Origin: Allodiplogaster sudhausi
Taxonomy: Eukaryota; Nematoda; Chromadorea; Rhabditida; Diplogasteridae
Length of the DNA stretch: 64,000 nt
Direction of reading: 5' to 3'
Assembly (NCBI GenBank): GCA_945643635.1
Contig: CALZFC010000001.1
Location: forward strand, 1,091,001-1,155,000
Positions 36,123-57,659 of the stretch are shown here, piece by piece. The translations under genes and the position numbers were made by a program. Below the pieces are notes generated by a model. That model was not told where the DNA came from, ran no database searches, and worked only from the letters and a program-made list of their open reading frames with translations. Position 1 is the stretch's first letter; every line of letters begins with the position of its first letter.

Positions 36123-38232
36123 GAGAGAACGAGGGAGAGAACGAAAGAGAATGAGAGAAGCACAGAGAGAGGGAGAGAAAGAGAGAGAGAGAGAAGGCGG
36201 TGGTGCTCCACCGAATCCATCAACAGGTTAAAATAAAGCGAGTTGAACATGAAAAATTCGAAAAAAAAACAGGAGACAGGTTAACCTTGCGACAATGAGT
36301 GGTGTATTTACAAAAAGAAATTGTCGAAATTGTGAATAAGTAAGCAAGGGTACATACCGTTGTGCCTGATGAGATCTCTGAAGTAGAGATCGTCGTAATT
36401 GGTTCTGTTGTTCTTGTCGCGCTGTCCAGAGATTTCGTTACAGGCGCTGCCGTAGTTGTCGTGGCCGAGTCAGAAGTGGAAGCAACAAGTGATGTTGTGG
36501 TTACGGTGGAGAGATACGTCGCAGCGGGAACGGTAGACGTGTCCGAGGATACTGTAGAGGAGTCTGTGGAAGGTACGGTAGAAGTGTCCGCCAGCGAGGA
36601 CGTCGTCGTCAGGTCCATTGTTGATATAATAGTTGTTGTAGTCGTTGGCGATGTGGTAGATTGGGTCGAAGTCGTGGTCGTTGTAGTTGTGTTTGCTGAA
36701 ATAGAGACAAAGAGATGGGAGAGAAAAGGAGAGGGAGAGAGAGGAAAAGAGAGTGAGAGAAGAGAAGAGTGAGAGAGAGAGGTAGAGATAGAGAGAAGGC
36801 GAGAGATCCGTACGTAATCTGCACACAATCGGTCCCCGCATCCATTGATACGGCGTCGTGAACGTGCCGTCAGTGGCGTAGTAAGACCTAAAATATCCTT
36901 AGTTTTTGAATATAATTTTATAATTTAATGTTTTCAATTAATATTTTTGTCACTTACAATATCTGTCATAAAAACATGAGAACTAATTTGAGATTTTATT
37001 TTCATCAAATACGAACAATGAATTTAGAATGACAGAGAAGAAAGATCTTTTGGCAACTTGCCAAAACCAGTAGTAGTGGCCGTCGTAGAGCATGTAGCTA
37101 CACTGTAGACTTGTCGCCCACTCTTCGTATTCGAGCGTGTAGAAGTTGTAGTACTGTAAAGGAGAAAACGGTTATGGTACTGAAAGAAAAAAAATCACGA
37201 TACCCTTAAGAAAACAGTTCTACCTCTGTGAAGCAGTAAATCTTTTGGTACTGTAAAAAAGAAAAAAAAACTCAAGTGAATCTATCTTATAGTTAGTCTT
37301 ATTGTGGAAAAATGAACCTTTCTTTTGTGGCACAAGTTAGTGAATAAAAAACAATTATAAACTAATAAAAATACCTCCAGAGTGCCGACTTCGCACGAAA
37401 CCTCGCATATATCACCGTTGTCGACTATTTTGGCCACCTTGTAATAGCCAAAACTCACATTTAAAGTCTTCAAACAATTTTTTTAACAAATAAACCTGCG
37501 TCGTGCACTCGCCCGTAAGCACGCAGGCGACCTCCGCGTTGAGAAGAAAGCAGCCGTTACTGCACGTGACTATATAAGAAAGCAGGCCGTAAGTAGGAAA
37601 TGAAAAATAAATTAAAAAAAAAATGTATTTACGTATATACATTTTTTTTACGTATGTATGTATTTATTCATACATGTACATATATAAAAAGGGTAATGAT
37701 CGATCACCACCTGACGGAGTCACGGAGTGAGAGCCGATAACTGAAAGAGAAAAATTTTCATGATATACATATACAGACCGTATTTTCTCTATTAGTACCC
37801 CCCCCCCCCTTTATTAGAACCCCCCCCCCCCTCTAATAGTACTAGCCTCTGATAAAACCATTGAAAAATAGAACCCCTCCCTCTAGTAGAACCCGCCCCC
37901 CTCCAATAGTGCCCCCCCCCTAACAGCCTAATATCTCAGCTTGAGACGTACCTCGAATGGATCCTGGAGGCATGGGATGCTCTCTCCAATGAACTGATTG
38001 CAAATTCATTGAAAATATGTGGTTAAAAAAATGGATATTCCAGTGATGCTTAGAATGAATTCGAGTTATGATTCTTCTTTTTTGAGAAGAAAATGTTGTT
38101 ATCAAACTTTTAGTGTCTCACATTGAAAAATAGTGCCCCTCCCTCCCGTAGAACCCCTCCCTCTAATAGTACCCCCCTCTCGCAAGGGTATTGAAAAATA
38201 GAACCCCCGGGGGTACTAATAGAGAAAATACG

Positions 38233-38269
<37 letters not shown>

Positions 38270-40841
38270 CATGTATACATATGTACATTAATTTTATAAA
38301 TTTTCTTTCACTTTTTTCTATCTTCTGCTCCAAAACAAAATGAATGCTGTCGCATCAAAATCTTCATTTCGCCTACGCTCAGCAATTTGAAAGCTCGTGT
38401 AATGATTTTGCTTTAACTGCTAAATAAGTAATAAAAAATTAGAAAACGGCTGCTTTCATTTATGTATGTATGTATGTGTACATTACGAAAATTCATGCTT
38501 CTTTGAATAAAAAAATATTCTCCCGCAATTAGTAGTGAATATCCTGGAATAAGCTTTTTGAATTACGACCAAAAAACTAAATAATAAAGTATCACACCAC
38601 CAAAAATGACGATTATTTAAAGGAAGTATCCGGCGAATAATTCTTGCGCTAGAGAACGAGTTTGAATGCGCGCGCTCATAAAGTTGCCTGTCGCTCGGTC
38701 GAGAGAATATGTGAAGTAGGAGGGCGGCACAGACCTACAGTAGCTAATTCTCTACCCGCCAGGTTTCAAGTTACTATTGCTCAGAAGGTAATGGAAAAAA
38801 AATCGCTCAAACTTTCTGGATACATGTTTTACGCCAAGATGAACATGTTCATATAGAAAAAAAACCTAGGTTAATTATTCCCCGGAAACCTCCTTTAAAT
38901 GCAAAGACATCTTTTTACTCTGCTGAATTGTTCGCATGAACATGTGCTCCTTGAATAGAATGAATAAGCACACACCTGGCCTGCACGCAATCTCTGGCTG
39001 CCACGTGTCGACGGCGTCCGAGTGCGTGGCGCCGTCCGCTGTCGTCGTCCACGTCCACGACATTGACGAGGCGGAGCATGTCAGAGGAGAGATGACGTTG
39101 TCGGTGGCGTCCGCGTAGTTGAGCCACTGGAATATACAGTTCTAACCATAAACTTCTTGAAAGTACGATCTTTCTATAGTTATAAATCTCTTTTAGTGAG
39201 AACATGTAGAAAGTATCTAAATCTCATGCGGAACTATTGACTTTCCACCCAAGAAATCAGGTTGAGTTTATACAGTACCGCCCATCATTTCTGGTACATA
39301 TATGACGCGATTTGCGAGAGTATCAAAATGGCTGGGGACCCGGCAAAATTAGATTTCGCTCAAAAGCTCTTTATAGGTACTTTTTAAAATGGCGAAACGA
39401 TTGGAATGGGTCCGGGAGTCTGAAATCGCCATTTTGGCGAGCTGTGCGAGGTTTAAAATTCGAGAGTCCGATGAAACTTGCAGAGATGGTCACACATTCG
39501 CGTTCGCTGTTTCGCACACAATACAGTAATATTAGCGAAAAATTTTTCATAAATAGACAAGATATTGCTTTATAAAGCAACAAAAGTAGAATTTGAAAAT
39601 ATTCACTTTTATGTTCTCAGCGGCCTCTAGGCTTTGGAGAGGCGCCATTCACTTATATGGAAAATAATCATGGGTTTTCTATCTTAAGTTTTAGAGCAAA
39701 AAATTATCTTTCCAATGAGCTATTGTAGGCCAGATACCGACGAGCTTTTTTATGTTCGCAATCATAAAACTGATGAAATACGCTCGGTTCAGTGCCTGTG
39801 CATCGGCTTGCACTTTGTTTAGGCGTGGCCCACGCCGAAAACGCAACACAAGCGAGTCAAGGGAATATATGTAGGTTTTATGTAACTGTTTAAATAAAAT
39901 TTAAATTCAAAACAAATTTATTAATTGCCGGGCAAAAGAGTTCGCTCGCCCGGGAATCGAACCCGGGCCCTTAGTATTGCGACCCCAACTTATTCGCACT
40001 ACACTAAATCATCCTTTCATGAAGGGGACAATGCTATTCTTCCTCATGGCGCATTGCGTCTACTTTCTTTGAGAAACTAATGTTAGCAACGTATTTATCT
40101 GCATCGAATTAGTCTAGTTTGAACAGAAAACTACGTTGAAATGCGCCATGAGCGCTGAAAAATCAATTGAAATTATTTATATTAATATAATTAATATATG
40201 TACCAGAAGTGTTGGGCGGTACTGTATGTATGTACTTCCGTGAACTATCAATGATTAGAAAGGAAAATATTTTTTTCACTTACAACAAGGTCGTAACCGG
40301 AGTCACAGCCAATGACGCACTCTGATGAGTCATCCTTTGTGATCACGACGTCCGTGCACTGCCAACTCGGGAACTCTCGACACACCTCAAGAGCACCGAC
40401 TTTTTGGCAACGAGCCAAAAAAGGTCTTTTCTCGCCTTTTTCTTTAAAATTAAAGTTAGTGTTCAAAATACAAATTTACATAACGCATGCGAACAGTGTT
40501 TGAACTTTTGAAACACTTTTCGAGTTTTGCAAAATTCAGAATGCTATTAACCAACGAATTCGAGTTGATATGCCGGCAGCTCAGCACCGTGCACTCAACT
40601 TGCACTAAAAGATATAAAAGTATGTAAATGAAGGAAGGCCCCAGGATAGGATGATATTTAGGGATCATTATTTCAATACTCCTTCTTCTCTAAGCAATTG
40701 CTAAGAAGAGTAATTTGGAATTGTGGAGAGTAATTGTCTAGAGCAACTTTCAGATTTGAAATACATATGCTTGAAAACACAAAACTTACTTGCCGACCAG
40801 TCCTGTGCTCTAATAACGGCTGGCCCTACAATCAGAGCCAT
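32781..40841 (-). CDS. Sushi-Thr stalk-EGF-DEG/ENaC protein, copy D, intact
   Basis: Twenty-one exons (40790-40841, 40552-40604, 40284-40385, 38976-39126, 37496-37569, 37375-37437, 37062-37153, 36814-36887, 36358-36695, 35998-36077, 35767-35867, 35621-35685, 35320-35507, 35070-35176, 34668-34750, 34354-34431, 34108-34203, 33807-33915, 33512-33624, 33125-33220, 32781-32891) total 2226 nt: 741 residues without a stop. Order: short hydrophobic leader (MALIVGPAVIRAQ); two sushi-like Cys modules (about 20-119, 120-220); Thr/Ser-rich stalk (221-333); EGF with PCICSPGYTGTYC (to 393); then the amiloride-sensitive channel region with GRCFTFN, TAGMAVYVHE, HEPYRKC, GCYMSC...CGCYDSYY, CSCPPPC and one C-terminal membrane segment. 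EGF plus this domain is the layout I recall for C. elegans EGAS proteins. No first membrane helix is seen, and Ser-Ile-Thr (722-724) stands where ASICs have Gly-Ala-Ser. Three introns start with GC. The exon 10 donor (AT/GTCTCT) is weak. It probably acts at the cell surface; ion conduction is uncertain. Confidence 0.85.
32917..32972. repeat. GATCATA 7-bp tandem repeat in intron 20 of copy D
   Basis: Seven or so units of AGATCAT, in the short intron before the membrane-segment exon. Copies A, B and C have one to three units at the same place (4510-4540, 14770-14800, 27170-27190), so it expanded within the family. Confidence 0.8.
37778..38233. mobile_element. TA-flanked MITE, family 1 copy 2
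   Basis: The same inverted ends as the element at 21097-21539 (CCGTATTTTCTCTATTAG and complement), and the interior matches in opposite orientation. TA follows the right end. The left flank reads GA, probably a mutated TA. Copy A lacks it at the equivalent place near 10930, so it inserted into intron 4 of copy D after the duplication. Confidence 0.85.
38621..38894. mobile_element. TTAA-flanked MITE, family 2 copy 1
   Basis: Inverted ends AGGAAGTATCCGGCGAATAATT and AATTATTCCCCGGAAACCTCCT are flanked by TTAA on both sides (38617-38620 and 38895-38898). Copy A keeps the empty site ATTATTTAAATGC at 11600. The interior matches the element at 62732-63008 in opposite orientation, including CGAGCGACAGGCAACTTTATG. 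The TTAA target suggests a piggyBac-type system. No coding. Confidence 0.85.
39273..40224. mobile_element. TA-flanked MITE in intron 3 of copy D
   Basis: The ends are inverted repeats CAGTACCGCCCATCATTTCTGG and the complement of CAGTACCGCCCAACACTTCTGG, with TA at 39271-39272 and 40225-40226. Copy A shows the empty site GAGTTTATATGTATG at 12394-12408 with a single TA. The element is 952 bp, with no long frame, and carries a tRNA-like segment on the minus strand. A Tc1/mariner-like non-autonomous element is the best fit. Confidence 0.9.
39945..40015 (-). other. tRNA-like segment with a perfect B box, inside a MITE
   Basis: On the minus strand, a T-arm stem CCGGG/CCCGG surrounds TTCGATT and gives the box B consensus GGTTCGATTCC. 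Upstream, TTTAGTGTAGTGCGAA resembles a D-arm/A box. The acceptor stem does not pair with the bases after the T arm, and the anticodon stem is poor. It is therefore not a working tRNA gene: more likely a tRNA-derived segment or relic. Confidence 0.55.
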
Positions 40842-41149
40842 TAAGAGAAGCAAGGAAAAGAAAACTGATTTGTAGTAAGAATAATTAATACATGTTCACA
40901 GACATCATGTGAATCATGTGATGCAGCTCTCGTTCTCGAACTGACAGAGCCATGCCAGTAGTAATGTGAGAACGCCTCTGACGACTCTCGGCACCATCTC
41001 ACAGTGGAACTGCGCTGAATGGAGAAATAATACAATTATAACCAAATAAAGCTAATAAGGAAGTGTGTTTATATATATATATATATATTTTTTTTTAACA
41101 ATATAGGTATCCATAGTTACAAGTCGAAAAAGATGGAACAGACAACAGT
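40842..41149. other. Immediate upstream region of copy D
   Basis: It aligns with 12999-13240 upstream of copy A. In both, a short frame starts with ATG and a hydrophobic stretch (MVPRVVRGVLTLLLAWLCQ in D), followed by a CAG/TTTTCTTTTCC junction directly before the proposed start. This could be an upstream leader exon or 5' UTR. It is not in frame with the main chain through the visible acceptor, so the start was left at 40841. Confidence 0.4.
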
Positions 41150-42170
41150 TGAAGAAGAAGTACGTTTTCAATACTAACCGATTTGCAAAAATTCTAAGTG
41201 CTCACACTTTTGTCGATGTATCAGTCGGTTCCGGTGGTTTCTGCTTTGTTGTGACTCAAGCCATAGACTTTCTTTCTGCTTCATTAGTTTTCTCTCTCTA
41301 TCCTTCTCACTTCTCACTCTCTTTTCTCTTTCTCTGTCTCTTCCTCTCTCTCTCTACCTCACTCTTTCATTCTTTTTTTCTTTTTTCCAGACATTCTATG
41401 TTTAAGGGCATTCTTTTTTGTGTAGAAGCAAATACTTGGTCTTAGACATCGTAATGTGTGACCTGCTAATTATTAAAATTGTCTTTTCGTTCATTACTCA
41501 GATTCTCTCTCTCTCTCTCTCTTCAGTTTCTCTCTCTCTCTCTCTCTTTCTCTATTTTTTTGTCTTCCTCTTATCTCTCACCGCCTCTTTCACATTCTCC
41601 TTACTGACCCGGTCTCTAGACGTCCCCGTTGTTTCTACAGTTCACACTTCATTCTTGCCCAAAAATGCCAGACTTCTTGTGTGCAAGTCTGACATTTGGC
41701 CATGCATTGTTCTCTAAGTTCTCTAAGGACAAAAACAACCAAACGAGCTACAATGTACTGAAACCAGGGATGTCTCCGACACCACCAAAACCGGGTCCTT
41801 GCTCAATCTTTGGCTTACCCGGCCCGGGTTAGCTAGAGATAATACTGAATCTTATAGAATTCTTTATTACTTATTCATTACAATCATACGAGTTTTATAT
41901 TTCAACCGAGATACTCGGACGCTGCAGCAACATTTTGTTGCTTCTCATGTCTGCTTTATTAAGGCAATTCTTGGTGACAGCAAAGGATAATATAGTATGT
42001 AATAATAGAAATTTAAGAAGCTAACTCCTTACAAAGGAAGGAAAGAAGAAAGAACTGGCAAATCAAAAATTAAGGTAGAAAATTCGATATTATGATAACA
42101 TACATAGATGATATGATGATGTCAAGGAGGATATTCGGACAGAAAGAAGAATGGAACGGGAAGAGGAGAA
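41150..42170. repeat. Segmentally duplicated 5' flank, partner of 13230-14320
   Basis: The same order of blocks as upstream of copy A: CTAACCGATTT, CT tracts, TCTATGTTTA, TTAGACATCGTAATGTGTG, the ACCGGGTCCTTGCTCAAT block next to CCCGGGTT, and GATGATGTCAAGGAGGATATTCGG at about 42115. No gene is seen. Confidence 0.75.
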
Positions 42171-42234
42171 GCTGAGGGAACAGAGAGAATGGGAATTGAA
42201 GATAGGCAGCGATTATATAGAGAGGGAAGAATAG

Positions 42235-42238
42235 TGAG

Positions 42239-42290
<52 letters not shown>

Positions 42291-42297
42291 TGTGTGT

Positions 42298-42338
<41 letters not shown>

Positions 42339-42410
42339 GTAGAAAGCGAGGCAAGAGATGGGACAAGGTGAGAACAAATGAGAATTGATGAGTGGAATAG
42401 AGACAATAGC

Positions 42411-42453
<43 letters not shown>

Positions 42454-42561
42454 TAGAGAGAGGGAACGGAAATAGTATTGAAGGCTGAGAGGACGTGAGA
42501 AGCAGAGACACCGTGTGAGCGGTCTGTGTGTATGTGTATGTGTGTATGCTCTGGATGGCAG

Positions 42562-42601
<40 letters not shown>

Positions 42602-42883
42602 GCATCTCACCGCCTCTCGAGGGAGCACTTAGAGAGACAGATAACGAGAGAGAGCACGAGAGAGAGATAGAGCGAGAGAAAGAGAGAGCGAGAGAAGAGA
42701 AAGAAGAAAGAAGAGAAAGAGAGAGGGGGGAGAGACGAAAGAGGGAAAGATAGAAAGGTACTGATAGGCGGGGGGGAAGAGAGAGAGAGAAAGGAAGAGT
42801 GAAAGTTCCAGTCTGGTAGAACAACAGAGAAGGAAATAGTGGTAGAGAGAGCGAAAAAGAGAGAGAGCGAGAGAGAGAGTGAG

Positions 42884-42928
<45 letters not shown>

Positions 42929-43082
42929 TTAAGAGCTCGAGATCCTGAGCTTATCCTTGGCCGTCAAAAAGAGCGACGGAAGGGAGAGAGTCACGCGTTA
43001 CGTATGCGTCGCGGTCGCTGCTTTTGCCTGCTCTCCTCGATGTCTCGTCTGCCACAGCGGAGGCTTTCCCCTCTCACTCCTG

Positions 43083-43116
<34 letters not shown>

Positions 43117-43800
43117 ATCTCTCTCTCTTTCCCTTTCACTCTCTAACCCCCCCCCCCCTCTCTTGCTATCTCTCTATCTCTCTCCCTCTATCTTTCTGGC
43201 CACGAGCGGGAAGCCGCGGCTGCCTCTTCTGCGCTTTTCACCCTCAGGCGAAGAAGACACATACGAAATGCCAACGCCGGCCCGCCCCATCCCCCGTTTG
43301 CGAATCTCCATACTCGTTGCGATGCTTTTTTTCTTTCACTTCTCTCTCTTCTCTGTCTGTCTCGGTTCTCTTTACTTTCTCTAACTCTCTCGCTCTCTCT
43401 CCCCTTTCTTTCTCTCTCCATCTCTCACATGCATACTTGCATGCCGCACCTTTTTTCCGTTACATATTAAATTTTCTTCCCTTATTATGTCGCGCATTCG
43501 TTCGGACACATGCTATTTTCTTTTTTCTCTGTTATCTTTCTCTCTCCGTTTCTCCCCTCTTTTCCCCTCCCTCTCTCGATCTCTCTATCTCTAACTCTCT
43601 CTCTCTCTCTCTTCATCTCTCTCTCTCTCTCTCTCTCGTCGAGAGAACTACTTTCCACTCCTTTTTTTTGTCGAGAACCAACTCCCCCGCACTCTCCGCT
43701 CCGTCCGACACTTCCGCGGTAAATAGAATTGCCAAAAGAGGTTGAGAGAGAGAGGCAGAGAGAGAGAGAGAGAGTGAGAGAAAGAGAGGGAACGAGGAAT

Positions 43801-43835
<35 letters not shown>

Positions 43836-43948
43836 GGAATAGAAAGAGAGAGAGAGAGAGAGCGAGGGAACGAGGAATAGAAAGAGAGAAAGAAAGAGAG
43901 GGAACGAGGAATAGAAAGAGAGAGAGTGAAAGAGAGGGAACGAGGAAT

Positions 43949-43992
<44 letters not shown>

Positions 43993-44652
43993 TAGACAGC
44001 CACTCGGCTGCCCAGGCTTCACTGGCAATCTACCCTCTTCTTCTCTTCTTCCTAAAAAGGAAGTTGCCGCGCGCGTGTGAAGCAGCATTCTCAACAGCTA
44101 CTACTACGAGAACTTTGCGTGAAATTTGTTGTTCATCTTTGATGCATCAACTACGATTTTTGTGATTGCTGCTGAAAAAAATAGGTTATCTCCAAAAAGT
44201 TCTTTTTTTTTTCTGCTTATTAGAAGCCCCAACCCAACCCTTCTTAATAATAAATTGCTGCTAATATTAAACGTTTCTTTATTGCTGCCTTACCATTAGA
44301 AACACGTACATATTTAAATACACACATATATGTACATACATATGTATATTACTCAATGAAATCGCCGTTTCCGCGCTTGTTGATGTATATAAATATGCAT
44401 ATACATACATATTTATGTATTTGAAATATTTGAATAGATACTCGTCTATATAGCAACATTTGGCGCCAAAATTTAAAATTCAAAATTCATTCTACTTTTT
44501 AGCCTTCGGCTCCGCTCATTGTGTGCCGCTCGCTCGTTTGCCTGAGGGGCTTTCCAGGGAGAAAGCCGACTGGAATTGGTGGCCCAGGCCTGCCTCGGAC
44601 AGATTGATCTCGACATTTGGTGGACGCTCTCTCCCTCGCTTGGCAAGGAAGA

Positions 44653-44713
<61 letters not shown>

Positions 44714-44720
44714 ACCTCTT
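42235..44720. repeat. Dense GA/CT microsatellite region with GC-rich islands
   Basis: Long (GA)n tracts (42240-42340, 42415-42470, 42630-42930, 43740-43990, 44660-44715) and (CT)n tracts (42563-42600, 43080-43200, 43380-43420, 43590-43640). Between them are non-repetitive GC-rich islands (42935-43080, 43200-43325, 43665-43735, 44500-44660). These could hold promoters or 5' exons of the calcium channel beta gene, but none could be joined to the known exons. Long Ser/Leu frames here are artefacts. Confidence 0.7.
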
Positions 44721-45003
44721 ACCTCTCTCTCTGGAGCGACCCGCCCTCTCCTCGGCGCTTATTACGTCTGACGGAACCCGAAAAAGGCTGCTAAGCAGAA
44801 CAAGGGAGCAGAGAGAGGGAGAGAGGCCAGAGAAGCAGCGAAAACAAAAAGCCTCCATCGCCCTCGTCATTTGTCTCTCATTGTGACACCTGGCGGCTAG
44901 AGCGCGAGCAGAAAGCCAGCCATGACCTTCCGTCGCAGGGTTCGTATTGAACTTTCAATTTTTTTTATATTTACTTTTTTCTTCTTTCATTTATTGTTCT
45001 TAA

Positions 45004-45497
45004 AGAAGGGCGATCACCGAAAATACAGTAATGTGCGTTCAAACGTACAAATACCTCGAACGGAAGTCCGTTTAATTACTCAAAAATGTACGGTAGACTA
45101 GGAATGTGCGTGTGTTTTTTGAAGCGGGATGTTATTGCTGTTATACCTATTTGATAATGTTTGCGTTAAAAGAATTTATAAAAACATTTTCTAAAACAAA
45201 CGAACCAAAAGGTGATAAAGCATTCACCATAACAATTTCTTCAAATTCTTGTAATTTTATTATCCCGCGATGGGTACGTGGCCGTGAAGTTGGGATTCTA
45301 CCGATGGGTTCTGCTTTTTCCCTGGCACACCAATCACAAATTCATTCAAAATTTGCATTTTAAAGTTCATTATACTTGAATTTGGAACTTTCTTGTACAT
45401 TTTCATATAGATATTCTTTTTCTGCATGCCCCAGACTATTCGAAAATAACTAAGATGGTTCATTTATCGTCAATGACTTTTCGGTGACCGCCCTCCT
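45004..45497. mobile_element. TTAA-flanked MITE, related to family 2
   Basis: Ends AGAAGGGCGATCACCGAAAA and the complement of AGGAGGGCGGTCACCGAAAA are flanked by TTAA (45000-45003, 45498-45501). The first bases resemble family 2 (AGGA/GG), but the rest differs. It is 494 bp, no coding, upstream of the first recognised calcium channel beta exon. Confidence 0.8.
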
Positions 45498-45908
45498 TTA
45501 ATATGTGATTTATGCTTCCTGGCATCATATATATATATTTTTTTTCTGTTGCTTTTTTTTGCATCTCATCGGTTGCTATAAGTACGATTGTAAAAAAAAT
45601 AAAGTTTAAAATGAGATCTACATACATTCACATGAGCTCAAAAATGCGCCTGTTCTAATCTATATTGAATCATCTATGCACATTTTCTTACATTTTCTAA
45701 CAAGAAATGTACAAAAATTCACATTGATTCACACTTCTTAATAACTGTAACAATGGTACTAAATTTTTATGTGTTATTTAATTCCTTGCTTATTAATTAA
45801 TTTATTTAAACTCATCATCTGAATATTTCTTCACTTTCTTGCAGTATCCACTTTGATAGTCGACACTATAAATAGACTACACTATAAATACATTCATTCT
45901 TTCTTCAG

Positions 45909-57561
<11,653 letters not shown>

Positions 57562-57562
57562 G

Positions 57563-57655
57563 GTCGGCTAAGGCTCTAAGGCGCTAAGGCGCTAAGGCTA
57601 AGGCTAAGGCTAAGGTGAAGGTTAAGGCTAAGGCAAAGGCAAAGGCCAAGGTCAT
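57563..57655 (+). repeat. Degenerate GGCTAA hexamer array
   Basis: It begins directly after the calcium channel beta stop codon: GGCTAA, GGCTCTAA, GGCGCTAA, then several GGCTAA, GGTGAA, GGTTAA and GGCAAA variants. The hexamer on the other strand is TTAGCC, one base from the nematode telomere unit TTAGGC. It presumably lies in the 3' UTR. Confidence 0.75.
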
Positions 57656-57659
57656 CCAA

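Noticed and set aside
36358..36695. Alternative Asn/Asp/His-rich frame across the stalk exon
   Set aside because: It is open in D but cannot be joined in phase to either neighbouring exon; the Thr-rich frame can.
37058..37061. GT donor CAA/GTTGCC for exon 7
   Set aside because: It leaves the wrong phase for exon 8 in all copies; the GC donor four bases earlier restores Trp and the frame.
39945..40015. Functional tRNA gene
   Set aside because: Only the T arm is convincing; the acceptor and anticodon stems do not form.
57563..57655. Interstitial telomere repeat
   Set aside because: The hexamer is TTAGCC rather than TTAGGC in every clean unit, so the match is not exact.
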